NCBI RefSeq assembly: GCF_900188115.1
Contig: NZ_FZNW01000001.1
Coordinates: forward strand, 124,001 to 188,000
DNA: 64,000 bases
DNA from: Haloechinothrix alba
GTDB taxonomy: Bacteria; Actinomycetota; Actinomycetes; Mycobacteriales; Pseudonocardiaceae
Direction of reading: 5' to 3'
The stretch's first letter is position 1, and each line of letters starts with the position of its first letter. A model generated the notes under the pieces. The model was given only the letters and a program-made list of their open reading frames with translations. It made no database searches and had not been told where the DNA came from. The position numbers and the translations under genes were made by a program. This document shows positions 1 to 9,387 of the stretch, piece after piece.

Positions 1-1
1 G

Positions 2-388
2 GCGATCGCCGCGCTGGCCATCCTCATGCCAGAGGAGACCACGCCCGGCACCCCCGTCGCCTCCGAGGTCGGGCAGGGCACGGACCTTCCCCCGGTCACG
101 CTGCACGCGCAGCGGCCGGAGCTCACACTGGACAACACCTTCGGCATGTGGGACTACGGGCCGCTGGAGGATCGTGGCACGCTCGACGCGTGCCTCAAGG
201 AGAGCGGCATCGACCCCGATGTCCGACCGGCAGGCGTACGGCAAGGCACCGTCGACGGCGAGCAGGCCGTTCTCGTGGTCCTGACCACAGGCAACGTCGC
301 GGAGTACCGGCTGCTGGCGCTCGCGCCGACGTGCGGCCAGGACGGCGGAGGGCTGCTCTACGACGAGGTGATCGGCGGCACCGGCTGA
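2..388 (+). CDS. C-terminal part of a membrane protein upstream of trxB (anti-sigma-M-like)
   Basis: The frame is open from the left edge, so the gene is truncated. The visible part begins inside a short hydrophobic stretch (AIAALAILM) that looks like the end of a transmembrane helix. About 115 residues of hydrophilic, probably extracytoplasmic sequence follow, with two cysteines (CLKES and PTCGQD). In mycobacteria and relatives the gene just before trxB encodes the membrane anti-sigma factor of SigM. Position and topology fit that role, but no anti-sigma motif lies in the visible part, so the assignment is by context only. An internal ATG at 26 would start inside the helix and is unlikely to be the true start. 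Confidence 0.6.
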   Translation, partial: AIAALAILMPEETTPGTPVASEVGQGTDLPPVTLHAQRPELTLDNTFGMWDYGPLEDRGTLDACLKESGIDPDVRPAGVRQGTVDGEQAVLVVLTTGNVAEYRLLALAPTCGQDGGGLLYDEVIGGTG

Positions 389-605
389 GCCGGTACGGTC
401 GCGGCAGCCGGGCATGACGCACGCCACGGAACAACTCGCGTGCGTGTTCGTGTTGACGACAGTAGCGGCGATGGCAGAGTGATTCTCGGGCCACACCCGG
501 TCGGGCCGCGGTCCGACGCGGTGCTCTGTGACACTGGAGTGCCTGGCCGTCGAGAACGAGACAGTCATTGCCCATACGCGAGGGGAACGTTAGCGGAGGT
601 ACCGG

Positions 606-1637
606 GTGTCAGCGGAAGGCATACGTAACCTGATCATCGTGGGCTCCGGGCCCGCAGGCTATACCGCGGCCGTGTACGCGGCCCGTGCGGACCTGCAGCC
701 ACTGGTGTTCGAGGGTGCGCAGTTCGGCGGCGCGCTCATGACCACGACCGAGGTGGAGAACTACCCCGGTTTCCGGGACGGTATCCAGGGCCCCGAGCTG
801 ATGGACGAGATGCGCAAGCAGGCCGAACGTTTCGGCGCCGAGCTGCGCGCGGAGGACGTGGAGGAAGCCGACCTCACCGGCGATATCAAGTACGTCACGG
901 CCAACGGCACGCGCTACGCGGCACACGCGGTGGTACTGGCCATGGGCGCCGCCCCGCGCTACCTCAACGTTCCCGGCGAGCAGGAGTTGCTGGGCAGGGG
1001 AGTTTCCTCCTGCGCGACCTGCGACGGCTTCTTCTTCCGCGACCACGACATCGCCATCGTCGGCGGCGGTGACTCCGCGATGGAGGAAGCCACCTTCCTG
1101 ACCAAGTTCGCGCGCAGTGTCACGATCATCCACCGCCGCGAGGAGTTCCGCGCCTCCAAGATCATGCTCGACCGCGCCAAGGCGAACGAGAAGATCCACT
1201 GGAAGCTCAACTCGCAGGTCACCGAGGTGAAGGGCGAGGGGACCGTAAGTGGGCTCACGCTCACCGACACCGTGACCGGCGAGCGGTCCGAGCTCGCCGT
1301 GACCGGGTTCTTCGTCGCCATCGGCCACGACCCGCACAGCGCGCTGGTCCGTGGCCAGGTGGACACCGACGAGGACGGCTACGTACTCGTCAAGGGGCGC
1401 AGCTCCTACACCAATCTCGATGGGGTGTTCGCGTGCGGGGACCTCGTCGACAGCACCTACCGGCAGGCCGTCACCGCTGCCGGTACCGGTTGCACGGCCG
1501 CCATCGACGCGGAACGGTGGCTCGCCACCCGCGGCGAGTCCGAGGCCGCGCACCAGGCCGCTGATCTGGTCGGCGGCGGTTACGGCGCACCAGTCACGGC
1601 TGGCGCCGGTAGCACCAACCAGGGGTCGGGCGCGTGA
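606..1637 (+). CDS. trxB: Thioredoxin reductase (NADPH)
   Basis: Flavoprotein of 343 residues that reduces thioredoxin with NADPH in the cytoplasm. An N-terminal FAD site ([17 protein letters not shown]) is followed by the redox-active SCATCDG motif near residue 137. The NADPH-binding [10 protein letters not shown] lies near residue 157 and the C-terminal FAD contact CGDLVD near residue 278. The start is GTG with a GGAGGT ribosome site about 6 nt upstream. About 20 C-terminal residues rich in Gly, Ala and Thr extend past the usual end of the family. trxA follows after 68 nt on the same strand, so reductase and substrate are probably co-transcribed. Confidence 0.97.
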   Translation: MSAEGIRNLIIVGSGPAGYTAAVYAARADLQPLVFEGAQFGGALMTTTEVENYPGFRDGIQGPELMDEMRKQAERFGAELRAEDVEEADLTGDIKYVTANGTRYAAHAVVLAMGAAPRYLNVPGEQELLGRGVSSCATCDGFFFRDHDIAIVGGGDSAMEEATFLTKFARSVTIIHRREEFRASKIMLDRAKANEKIHWKLNSQVTEVKGEGTVSGLTLTDTVTGERSELAVTGFFVAIGHDPHSALVRGQVDTDEDGYVLVKGRSSYTNLDGVFACGDLVDSTYRQAVTAAGTGCTAAIDAERWLATRGESEAAHQAADLVGGGYGAPVTAGAGSTNQGSGA

Positions 1638-1705
1638 AGTACGACCAGTCCACCGTACCTACCTGGTGACAGACCCGACCTTCGAACACGATGCAGGGAG
1701 ACAAG

Positions 1706-2035
1706 ATGGCCGATACGCCAGTCAACGTGACCGATGCCAGCTTCGGCGACGACGTACTCAAGCACGACAAGCCCGTGCTCGTCGACTTCTGGGCAACCTG
1801 GTGCGGACCGTGCAAGATGGTGGCGCCGGTGCTGGAAGAGATCGCGGCCGAGCACGGTGACAAGATCACCATCGCCAAGCTCGACATCGACCAGAACCCG
1901 GGGACGGCGCGGGACTACCAGGTCATGTCGATCCCTACCCTGATCCTGTTCTCCGGTGGCGAGCCGGTGAAGCAGATCGTCGGTGCCAAGCCCAAGGCTT
2001 CGCTGCTGTCCGAGCTCTCCGACGTCATCGGCTGA
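1706..2035 (+). CDS. trxA: Thioredoxin
   Basis: Small cytoplasmic dithiol protein of 109 residues, the normal family length. The canonical active site WCGPCK sits near residue 30 after VDFWAT. The cis-proline motif SIPTLILF follows near residue 73. I chose ATG 1706 (MADTPVNVT) because AGGGAG lies 5 nt upstream; an in-frame ATG at 1691 would place that ribosome site inside the gene. It is the substrate of the neighbouring trxB product and donates electrons to ribonucleotide reductase and other disulfide enzymes. Confidence 0.97.
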   Translation: MADTPVNVTDASFGDDVLKHDKPVLVDFWATWCGPCKMVAPVLEEIAAEHGDKITIAKLDIDQNPGTARDYQVMSIPTLILFSGGEPVKQIVGAKPKASLLSELSDVIG

Positions 2036-2045
2036 CGCACCCGAG

Positions 2046-2143
2046 GGCAGCGCTCGCTCGTGCCCGCTCGTGCCCGCTCGTGCTCACCCGTTCCCGGAAC
2101 CGAGCCGGGCCCCGTACCCTGGCCATGGCGGGCGAGCGCTGCC
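2046..2143. repeat. Short tandem and inverted repeats between trxA and cwlM
   Basis: The 289-base gap between trxA and cwlM begins with about three tandem copies of the decamer CTCGTGCCCG (2057-2083). A perfect 12-nt inverted repeat pairs 2046-2057 with 2132-2143. It could terminate the trx transcript, but no T-tract follows. A GC-only hairpin (CCCCGG ... CCGGGG) lies nearer to cwlM at about 2254-2273. Confidence 0.45.
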
Positions 2144-2324
2144 GTACCTTCCTACACCCACCGGTGAGCCGGATAGCGTACCCTGAACGCGCATCTCGGC
2201 GCACCCGGACTCCCTGCGCAACCACCGTCCGCTCACAAGGCACAATAGGACTCCCCGGACCCCTCCCCGGGGTCGCCCGTCGAGACCGGGTGAAATGTGG
2301 TCGGCGAGGAAGAGCGAGGAGTGC

Positions 2325-3491
2325 ATGCGGGTACTCCGCCGCGGTGACGTCGGCGCTGATGTCGCCGAGATCAGATCACTACTCACCGCTGTGAACATGC
2401 TGCCCCCAGCGAGCGACACTACAGCGAACGACACGACACACACGCCAGGGGACCAGCAGTTCGATGCCGTCGTCGAGGAAGCCGTGCGCACCTTCCAGCA
2501 GCACCGTGGCCTGATGACGGACGGCGTGGTGGGCCCTGCTACCTATCGTGCGCTGCGTGGCGCCAGCTTCCACCTGGGTAGCAGGCCGCTGGCATACATG
2601 ATGTCCGCGCAGGTGCACGGCGACGACGTGTTCGCCCTCCAGGAGCGGTTGACGGAGCTCGGTTACGACGCGGGACGGCCCGACGGGGTCTTCGGCCCCC
2701 GTACCGAGGCGGCGTTGCGGAACTTTCAGCGGGACTACGGCCTGGTGATCGACGGGATCTGCGGCCCGGGCACGGTCCGCGCGCTCCGCCAGCTCTCCCC
2801 GCGCGCGAGCGGCGGTCGCCCCGTGCTGCTCAGGGAGCAGGAAGAGGTCCGCAAGGCAGGACCCCGGTTGCGCGGCAAGCGGATCGTCATCGACCCGGGG
2901 CACGGCGGCGAGGATCCCGGCATCGAAGTCCACGGTGTCCGCGAGGCCGATATCGCATGGGACCTCGCGCGCAGGCTCGAGGGTCGCATGGCGGCCACCG
3001 GGATGGATGCGCTGATCTCCCGCGGTCCCGACCAGACCCCGTCCGAGGCGGACCGGGCCGCGTTCGCCAACGAGGCGAGCGCCGACATGCTGCTGTCCCT
3101 GCACTGCGACTACAACACCTCGCCACGCGCGCAGGGCGTCGCCAGTTTCCACTTCGGTACCGGCAACGGGACCACGTCCACCGTCGGGGAGCTGCTCGCC
3201 GGTTTCATCCAGCGCGAGCTCGTCGCACGGACCGACCTGATCGACTGCCGCACGCACCCGCGCACCTGGGAGCTCCTGCGCCTGACCCGGTGCCCGGCCG
3301 TGCGGGTGGAGATCGGATACCTCACCAATCAGGAGGACCGCAGCCGCATGGCGGATCCGCACTTCCGGGATGTGGTAGCGGAGGGTCTACTGGTCGCGGT
3401 CAAGCGCCTGTACCTGCTCGGCGAGAACGACCAGCCGACCGGTACCTTCACCTTCGCGGACGTGCTGCGCCACGAGCTGACCAAGCAGTAG
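2325..3491 (+). CDS. cwlM: CwlM-type N-acetylmuramoyl-L-alanine amidase homologue
   Basis: Protein of 388 residues with two N-terminal peptidoglycan-binding modules (about residues 1-70 and 80-155, each with the DGVxGPxT signature). A C-terminal Amidase_3 domain spans about 180-375. The zinc ligands appear intact: H in DPGHGG, E in VREAD and H in LSLHCD. The catalytic Glu is present in VEIGYLTN. No signal peptide is visible. In mycobacteria the orthologue in this position is a cytoplasmic PknB substrate that activates MurA rather than a secreted hydrolase, and the lack of an export signal fits that. ATG 2325 was chosen over an upstream TTG or GTG because AGGA ends 4 nt before it. Confidence 0.9.
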   Translation: MRVLRRGDVGADVAEIRSLLTAVNMLPPASDTTANDTTHTPGDQQFDAVVEEAVRTFQQHRGLMTDGVVGPATYRALRGASFHLGSRPLAYMMSAQVHGDDVFALQERLTELGYDAGRPDGVFGPRTEAALRNFQRDYGLVIDGICGPGTVRALRQLSPRASGGRPVLLREQEEVRKAGPRLRGKRIVIDPGHGGEDPGIEVHGVREADIAWDLARRLEGRMAATGMDALISRGPDQTPSEADRAAFANEASADMLLSLHCDYNTSPRAQGVASFHFGTGNGTTSTVGELLAGFIQRELVARTDLIDCRTHPRTWELLRLTRCPAVRVEIGYLTNQEDRSRMADPHFRDVVAEGLLVAVKRLYLLGENDQPTGTFTFADVLRHELTKQ

Positions 3492-3512
3492 GCCCGCGCA
3501 GGCCTGCACTGC

Positions 3513-4169
3513 TCACACCCTGCCCAGGCTGCGCTCCCGGCTTCCCACGGTGGACACCGAGACCTGCCCGAGCAGCTGCTCGAGCGCGGCCTCCACATCC
3601 TCCTTCCACGACATGCCGGCACGCAGCTCCAGGCGCATTCGTGGCCACCGCACATCCGCGGCCACGGTCTTGAACCCCACGCTGCGCAGGAAGTCCGCGG
3701 GGACGACGCAGTTGTGGTCGATCGCGTTCTGCGCGGCCTCGGCGGCCTCCTCGTCACCGAACGCCTCGATGGCCTTCACGCCTCGCCGTGTCAGATCCTG
3801 CACCGCGGCCTGCACCAGCATCCTGCCCAGCCCGCAGGAACGGAACTCGGGCAGCACGAAGAAGCTGGTCAGCATGATCGCGTCGGCGCTGACCGGGGCC
3901 GTGGGAAACGCCGAAGCACGCGGCACGGCATTCGGCGGCGCGTAGAGCACGAACCCGACAGGGAGATCCTCGCTGTAGGCGATGCGACCGCAGGACCCCC
4001 ACTCCAGCAGCACAGCCGAGATCCAGGCCTCCTTCTCCACCTCGGTCTCGCCGTACTCCTCCACCTGCTCGCGCATGTGCGGGGCGAGCTCCCAGTAGAC
4101 GCACCGGCGGCAGCGCAGCGGCAGGCGTTCGAGGTTGTCCAGCGTGACACCGACGACGTGTCGTGACAC
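3513..4169 (-). CDS. GNAT-family N-acetyltransferase next to cwlM
   Basis: Protein of 218 residues, convergent with cwlM, whose stop lies 21 bp away. The central part carries GNAT features: FFVLPEFRSCGLGRMLVQAAV is the acetyl-CoA loop region. The N-terminus has a CRRC pair (LRCRRCVYWE). A protein of this kind sits beside cwlM in mycobacteria (the Rv3916c position); substrate unknown. GTG 4169 (MSRHVVGVT) was chosen because GGAGG lies 4 nt upstream; the longer frame to 4193 runs through that ribosome site. Confidence 0.85.
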   Translation of the reverse strand: MSRHVVGVTLDNLERLPLRCRRCVYWELAPHMREQVEEYGETEVEKEAWISAVLLEWGSCGRIAYSEDLPVGFVLYAPPNAVPRASAFPTAPVSADAIMLTSFFVLPEFRSCGLGRMLVQAAVQDLTRRGVKAIEAFGDEEAAEAAQNAIDHNCVVPADFLRSVGFKTVAADVRWPRMRLELRAGMSWKEDVEAALEQLLGQVSVSTVGSRERSLGRV

Positions 4170-4412
4170 GGGACCTCCCAAGGGTCGGCGCATCGGACTG
4201 GTCAGGCGCGCTGTCGCGGCGCCGCGATCAAGCAGCTCACCACCGAGGATATGTCCTCGGCACAGGCGACGTAAGCGGGTGCCCCGTTGGGGACGGGTGA
4301 GGTGTGACCCACGCCCGCGCGCTGGCCGTGGCCGTACCCCACCTGGTTACACTCAGATGATGTGCCGCACACGGCGGTAGCCCATGAAGCCATCTCTTGC
4401 GAAAAGTGCCAC

Positions 4413-5744
4413 ATGAACCCCTCCGGACCCACGCAGCCCAGTGACGAGCACGACCCGAGCCGTCACAACCTCGATCCTCACCTGGACCGCTACGCCGCGC
4501 GGACAGCGGGGATGACCGCATCGGAGATCCGTGCCCTCTTCGCGGTCGCGAGCAGGCCCGAGGTCGTCTCGCTGGCCGGAGGGATGCCGAACCTCACGGC
4601 ACTGCCGCTGGAGTCGCTTGCCGCACAGATGTCCGACCTCATCCGCGAGGAGGGGCTCACCGGACTGCAGTACGGCTCGGCGCAGGGCGTCCCGGCTCTG
4701 CGTGAGCAGATCTGCGAGATCATGGCGCTCGAGGGGATCTCCGCGCACCCCGACGACGTCGTGGTCACCGTCGGCTCCCAGATGGGCCTGGACATGGTCA
4801 CCCGGCTGTTCTGTGACCCGGGAGACGTCGTGCTCGCCGAAGGGCCCTCCTACGTCGGCGCCATCGGCTCGTTCACCGCCTACCAGGCCGAGATCGAGCA
4901 TGTCGCGATGGATGACGACGGGCTCGTCCCGGAACACCTCCGCGAGGCCCTCGCCCGCACCGAGCGCGAGGGCAAACGGGTCAAGTTCCTCTACACGATC
5001 CCGAACTTCCACAACCCTGCAGGCGTGACACTTGCCGTGAACCGGCGCAGCGAGATCCTGGAGATCTGCCGCCAGCACGGCGTTCTGGTGATCGAGGACA
5101 ACCCGTACGGGTTGCTCGACTTCAACGGAAACATCTACCCGGCGCTACGGGCATCCGACCCGGACAACGTGGTCTACCTGGGGTCGTTCTCCAAGACCTT
5201 CGCCTCCGGCCTGCGGGTCGGCTGGGTGCTGGCCCCGCACGCCGTGCGGGAGAAGCTCGTGCTGGCCTCCGAGTCCGCGACACTGTGCCCGCCGACTCTC
5301 AACCAGCTCGTGGTATCACGCTACCTCTCCAGCCACGACTGGATGGGCCAGATCAAGACGTTCCGGGAGAACTACCGGGAACGCAGGGACGCGATCCTCG
5401 GCGCGCTCGAGCAGCACATGCCTCCAGGCTGCAGCTGGACACACCCCTCCGGCGGTTTCTACGTGTGGCTCACCGTCCCGGAAGGCGTGGACGCCAAGGC
5501 AATGCTCCCCCGTGCGGTGACGGCACGGGTCGCCTACGCTTCCGGAACGGGCTTCTACGCCAACGCCGGGGGCAGCAGCCAGATGCGGCTATCGTACTGC
5601 TACCCGACACCCGAGCGCCTCCGGGAAGGGGTCCGCAGGCTGGCGGGCGTACTCGAGTCCGAAATAGAACTCGTGCACACCTTCGGTACGGTGCATGCAC
5701 GCACGAGCTCCGGACCCGATACGCCGTCGCCGGACACCGCGTGA
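4413..5744 (+). CDS. PLP-dependent class I/II aminotransferase
   Basis: Cytoplasmic fold-type I aminotransferase of about 443 residues. The Schiff-base lysine is in LGSFSKTFASGLRVGW. The phosphate-cup residues are present, with the substrate Asn in FHNPAG and the Asp of EDNPYG. The family resembles 2-aminoadipate or valine-pyruvate type aminotransferases related to the catalytic half of MocR regulators, but no DNA-binding domain is fused here. Substrate not deducible. The start is uncertain: ATG 4413 is conservative, GTG 4362 would add 17 residues, and neither has a strong ribosome site. A 7-bp hairpin (4243-4260) lies in the upstream gap. Confidence 0.9.
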   Translation: MNPSGPTQPSDEHDPSRHNLDPHLDRYAARTAGMTASEIRALFAVASRPEVVSLAGGMPNLTALPLESLAAQMSDLIREEGLTGLQYGSAQGVPALREQICEIMALEGISAHPDDVVVTVGSQMGLDMVTRLFCDPGDVVLAEGPSYVGAIGSFTAYQAEIEHVAMDDDGLVPEHLREALARTEREGKRVKFLYTIPNFHNPAGVTLAVNRRSEILEICRQHGVLVIEDNPYGLLDFNGNIYPALRASDPDNVVYLGSFSKTFASGLRVGWVLAPHAVREKLVLASESATLCPPTLNQLVVSRYLSSHDWMGQIKTFRENYRERRDAILGALEQHMPPGCSWTHPSGGFYVWLTVPEGVDAKAMLPRAVTARVAYASGTGFYANAGGSSQMRLSYCYPTPERLREGVRRLAGVLESEIELVHTFGTVHARTSSGPDTPSPDTA

Positions 5745-5885
5745 CAGGTGTCGGCCCTGCTACCGGTCGCCCGGCACGGCGAAGCTCCGACGCACTGTCC
5801 ACTACCGATACCGAGGAGGGACTGTTGCAGAATCACGCGGCAGCTCACCCGGTGACAGCAGAGCAACCGATACAGGAGTAGTCCC

Positions 5886-6851
5886 GTGGGAGACAGCACC
5901 AAGGCCGAACGAACCGTAGCCGTGCTCGCCGGCGGGCTCTCACACGAGCGCGACGTCTCGTTGCGTTCCGGACGCAGGCTCTCCGCCGCGCTGCGCCCGG
6001 AAGGGTTGCACGTCGAGGAATGGGACACCGACGCCTCGTTGATCACCAGGCTGCGCGACCAGCGCCCGCACGCGGCGATCGTGGCGCTGCACGGGGGAGA
6101 GGGGGAGAACGGGTCCATCCAGGCCGTGCTCGAGATGCTCGACGTGCCGTATGTCGGTACGAGCGCGCACGCGTGCCGGCGTGCGTGGGACAAGCCGACG
6201 GCCAAGGCGGAGATCGCCGAGGCCGGGTATCCCACGCCCGGGTGGGTCGTGCTCCCGCACAGCACGTTCCGGGAGCTGGGCGCACAGGCCATGCTCGAAG
6301 CCATGGTGGACTGCCTGGGGCTGCCGCTGATCCTCAAGCCCGACCAGGGAGGGTCCGCACTCGGCACGCAGGTCGTGCGCGACAAGGCCGAGCTGTCCAC
6401 CGCGATGGTCGGCTGCTTCGCCTACGCCGACGCCGTGCTCGCCGAGCGGTTCATCGAAGGGGTCGAGGTAGCGGTGACCGTCGTGGAGCGGGACGGCGAA
6501 CTGGAGGCGCTGCCACCGGTGGAGATCGTTCCGGAAAGCGGTGTCTACGACTACACCAGCAGGTACACGGCAGGGCTGACCGACTTCTTCGCCCCTGCCC
6601 GGCTGACCGACGATGTCGCAGCCGGAGTCGCCGAGCTCGGGATCTCGGCGCACAGGCTGCTCGGCCTGCGCGACATCTCGCGCACCGACGCCATGATCGA
6701 CGCAGCGGGAACGGTGCACTTCCTCGAGGTCAACATCTCGCCGGGCCTCACCGAGACCTCCACGGTCCCGATGGCCATCGAGGCATCCGGACGCACGCTC
6801 GGCACGATCTACTCCGACCTTGTCGACCAAGCGACAAAGCGCTCCGCGTAA
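5886..6851 (+). CDS. D-alanine--D-alanine ligase-family ATP-grasp enzyme
   Basis: ATP-grasp protein of 321 residues with the family layout. The N-terminal Rossmann part (VLAGGLSHERDVSLRSG) carries the Ddl substrate loop. The central grasp has KPDQGGSALGTQVV, and the metal-binding end has FLEVNISPGLTETS. It is shorter than typical Ddl (about 350-370). It may be a second Ddl or a dipeptide ligase paralogue rather than the housekeeping enzyme, which in relatives is encoded elsewhere. GTG start with CAGGAG 7 nt upstream. It follows the aminotransferase by 141 nt on the same strand. Confidence 0.85.
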   Translation: MGDSTKAERTVAVLAGGLSHERDVSLRSGRRLSAALRPEGLHVEEWDTDASLITRLRDQRPHAAIVALHGGEGENGSIQAVLEMLDVPYVGTSAHACRRAWDKPTAKAEIAEAGYPTPGWVVLPHSTFRELGAQAMLEAMVDCLGLPLILKPDQGGSALGTQVVRDKAELSTAMVGCFAYADAVLAERFIEGVEVAVTVVERDGELEALPPVEIVPESGVYDYTSRYTAGLTDFFAPARLTDDVAAGVAELGISAHRLLGLRDISRTDAMIDAAGTVHFLEVNISPGLTETSTVPMAIEASGRTLGTIYSDLVDQATKRSA

Positions 6852-6853
6852 CG

Positions 6854-6922
6854 ATGGTGGCGAGCCGGGGGACTCCTTCGATACCAGATATGTACCGACG
6901 GGGCCCTTCGGCTCGCCACCAT
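6854..6922. terminator. Convergent hairpin between the Ddl-like gene and parB
   Basis: A perfect 14-nt inverted repeat (6854-6867 with 6909-6922, ATGGTGGCGAGCCG) encloses a 41-nt loop. It fills the junction of two convergent genes, so it probably serves as a two-way terminator. Its interior resembles the hairpin at 43937-43989, so it belongs to a dispersed family. Confidence 0.7.
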
Positions 6923-6939
6923 CACCGTGACGAAACGAA

Positions 6940-7980
6940 TTAGTCCGATGGGCCGTGGATGTTACGCGCCTGGCGGGCGCTCTCCGGGTCCATGATCCCC
7001 ACGATCCGCTCCAGGTCGTCCACCGAGCCGAACTCCACGACGATGCGACCCTTGCGACGGCCCAGATCCACCTTCACCTTCGTGTCGAAGGTGTCCGACA
7101 GGCGATCGGTCAGGTCCTTCAGGCCGGGAGCCTGCATCGGCTTGCGCCCCGGGGCCTGCTCCTTCGACTCTTGTTCCGGCTCGGACCGGGTGAGCGTGAC
7201 AGCCTCCTCGGTAGCCCGCACCGACAGGCCCTCGGCCACGATCCGGGCAGCGAGCTCCTCCTGACGTTCCGGATCCTCGAGCGCCATCAACGCCCGGGCA
7301 TGGCCCGCGGACAGGACACCGGCCGCGACCCGGCGCTGCACGGGGAGGGGCAGCCGCAGCAACCTGATGGTATTGGTGATCACGGGCCGGCTACGGCCGA
7401 TTCGGCTCGCGAGCTCCTCGTGCGTCACCTCGAACTCTTCGAGGAGCTGTTCGTAGGCTGCGGCCTCCTCGAGCGGGTTGAGCTGCACGCGGTGAATGTT
7501 CTCCAGCAGCGCGTCACGCAGCATCGCGTCGTCGGTAGTCTGCCGGACGATGGCGGGCAAGGTAGTCAGCTCGGCGCGTTGTGCCGCGCGGAGCCTCCGC
7601 TCACCCATGACGAGCTCGAACTCGTCATCGGGTAGTTGCCGCACCACGATGGGTTGCATGAGCCCGAACTCGCGGATCGAGTGCTCGAGCTCACCCAACG
7701 CCTCCTCGTCGAAGACCTGGCGCGGCTGGCGCGGGTTGGACCTGATGGACGCGACCGGGATCTCCCGGTAGACGGCCCCGGCGACTTCCTTTCCCGGTGC
7801 GCCTCCCGCCGCAGCGTCCTCGGCCGGCCCATCGATGGACCCGTTCGCTGCGAACCAGTCAGTGCCGATCGAACCGGTACCGGGTACTGGATCCTGACCG
7901 TTCTGCGCTTCCTCCTCGACAGGTCCGGTGGGGATCAACGCGGCAAGCCCTCGTCCGAGTCCGCCTTTGCGATCTGTCAT
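6940..7980 (-). CDS. parB: Chromosome-partitioning protein ParB
   Basis: Site-specific DNA-binding CTPase of 346 residues that loads on parS and recruits SMC. The N-terminus [16 protein letters not shown] is typical of the family. The CTP-binding and arginine motifs are present ([14 protein letters not shown] near residue 80 and [11 protein letters not shown] near 125). The helix-turn-helix region around residue 170 includes [19 protein letters not shown] charged linker (about 220-260) precedes the C-terminal dimerisation segment. It lies 109 bp after parA on the same strand. Four candidate parS sites lie upstream (see the parS entries). Confidence 0.97.
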   Translation of the reverse strand: MTDRKGGLGRGLAALIPTGPVEEEAQNGQDPVPGTGSIGTDWFAANGSIDGPAEDAAAGGAPGKEVAGAVYREIPVASIRSNPRQPRQVFDEEALGELEHSIREFGLMQPIVVRQLPDDEFELVMGERRLRAAQRAELTTLPAIVRQTTDDAMLRDALLENIHRVQLNPLEEAAAYEQLLEEFEVTHEELASRIGRSRPVITNTIRLLRLPLPVQRRVAAGVLSAGHARALMALEDPERQEELAARIVAEGLSVRATEEAVTLTRSEPEQESKEQAPGRKPMQAPGLKDLTDRLSDTFDTKVKVDLGRRKGRIVVEFGSVDDLERIVGIMDPESARQARNIHGPSD

Positions 7981-8089
7981 GCCGTCTCCTTCAGTATCCC
8001 AAACTGCCCTTCAGCGCCCCGTGGTTCACGTGTCTCATCGCCGGCACTCGCTGTGCCCCGAATACGGCCGCCCGGTTCGGCCACGCTCA

Positions 8090-9073
8090 TCAAGCCGCCA
8101 CACCCGCACCTCGTTCAGCCAGCTCCCGCGCGGCATCCACGTAGCTCATCGAGCCACGCGAGCCGGGGTCGTAGGCGAGGACGGTCTGGCCGTATCCCGG
8201 CGCCTCGGAGACCTTCACGCTTCTCGGGATGACCGTACGAAGCACGATCTCGCCGAAGTGCTGCCGGACCTCGTCGGCGACCTGATCCGCCAGCTTGGTT
8301 CGCCCGTCGTACATCGTGAGCACGATGGTGGAGATCTCCAGCTGCGGGTTGAGATGCGACTGCACCAGCTCGATATTGCTGAGCAGCTGGCCCAGCCCTT
8401 CGAGCGCGTAGTACTCGCACTGGATCGGGATCAGGACCTCGTGCGCGGCGACCAGCGCGTTCACGGTCAGCAACCCGAGCGATGGCGGGCAGTCGATAAA
8501 GACGTAGTCGACATCGACCTCGTCCAGCGCCTCATTCGTCAGCGCCTCCTTCAATCGCGCCTCCCGGGAGGCCATCGACACGAGCTCGATCTCGGAGCCG
8601 GCCAGGTCGATCGTTGCGGGAACGCAGAGCAGGTTGGGGGACTGGTGGCTGGCGACCACGGCGTCCGCCAGAGCGACCTCACCGATCAGCAGCTCGTAGA
8701 CCGACGGTGTACCGGAACGGTGGTCGACCGTCAGCGCGGTACTGGCATTTCCCTGCGGATCCAGATCGATCACGAGAACCCGGAGACCGTGCAGGGCCAG
8801 CCCGGCGGCGAGGTTGACGGCGCTCGTCGTCTTGCCGACGCCGCCTTTCTGATTCGCCACCGTGACCACACGACGTCGCCGGGGCCTCGGGAAGCTGTAC
8901 TCCTCGGGATGCAGCACCCGCGCCGCGCGCTCGGCCTCTTCGCCGATCGGCGTCCAGTCCGGCCTGTTCTCGGAGTCGTCCGAAAGCGTTGACGGATTCA
9001 CTTCGGTATCGCACCTTCCCGACGTCTCAAGACGTCGCTCTCTCACGAGTTCGCGCTGTTTCACGTGGAACAT
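8090..9073 (-). CDS. parA: Chromosome-partitioning ATPase ParA (Soj)
   Basis: Deviant Walker-type ATPase of about 327 residues that positions origin regions together with ParB. The P-loop is NQKGGVGKTTSAVNLA near residue 70. The Asp of VIDLDPQGNAST and the switch VFIDCPPSLGLLT follow. An N-terminal extension of about 60 residues precedes the ATPase domain. The start is taken as ATG 9073, giving MFHVKQ, because these codons are the parS site itself (9057-9072). A downstream GTG in the extension is possible. The frame upstream of 9073 is low-quality coding and is excluded. Confidence 0.93.
   Translation of the reverse strand: MFHVKQRELVRERRLETSGRCDTEVNPSTLSDDSENRPDWTPIGEEAERAARVLHPEEYSFPRPRRRRVVTVANQKGGVGKTTSAVNLAAGLALHGLRVLVIDLDPQGNASTALTVDHRSGTPSVYELLIGEVALADAVVASHQSPNLLCVPATIDLAGSEIELVSMASREARLKEALTNEALDEVDVDYVFIDCPPSLGLLTVNALVAAHEVLIPIQCEYYALEGLGQLLSNIELVQSHLNPQLEISTIVLTMYDGRTKLADQVADEVRQHFGEIVLRTVIPRSVKVSEAPGYGQTVLAYDPGSRGSMSYVDAARELAERGAGVAA
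9057..9072. promoter_or_regulatory. parS site overlapping the parA start
   Basis: TGTTTCACGTGGAACA matches the bacterial parS consensus TGTTTCACGTGAAACA at 15 of 16 positions. Read on the minus strand it encodes the first residues of ParA. ParB bound here could both nucleate partition complexes and repress parA. Confidence 0.9.
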
Positions 9074-9387
9074 GCCAGTGCCCCGCCGGCACCGCGCGCT
9101 CCATACCTTGGTCGGATCATCTGCGTCGGCCCACCGTCGCTCCCGGTACCGGCGCAGTGCGCCCGTACCGGGTTGGTCGCCCAATCGTCGTTGCCGCCCC
9201 AGCGGTCCCCCGTCCGCTGGATTGCCAACAACCTGCCACCCTGCACGTACCTACCGCCCGCTCACGCCCGGTACGTCCCTCTCGCTGGCTCGCGACCACG
9301 GACGGCCCCGGCTCGAACGTACGTGTCTTATCATTCCATGCCTGCCCGCGTCCGCGTCGACACCTGTGCCCTTCCTCCCACGGCGTG

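Noticed and set aside
8015-8030. TGGTTCACGTGTCTCA between parA and parB as a further parS
   Set aside because: Only the core TTCACGTG matches; four mismatches in the arms.
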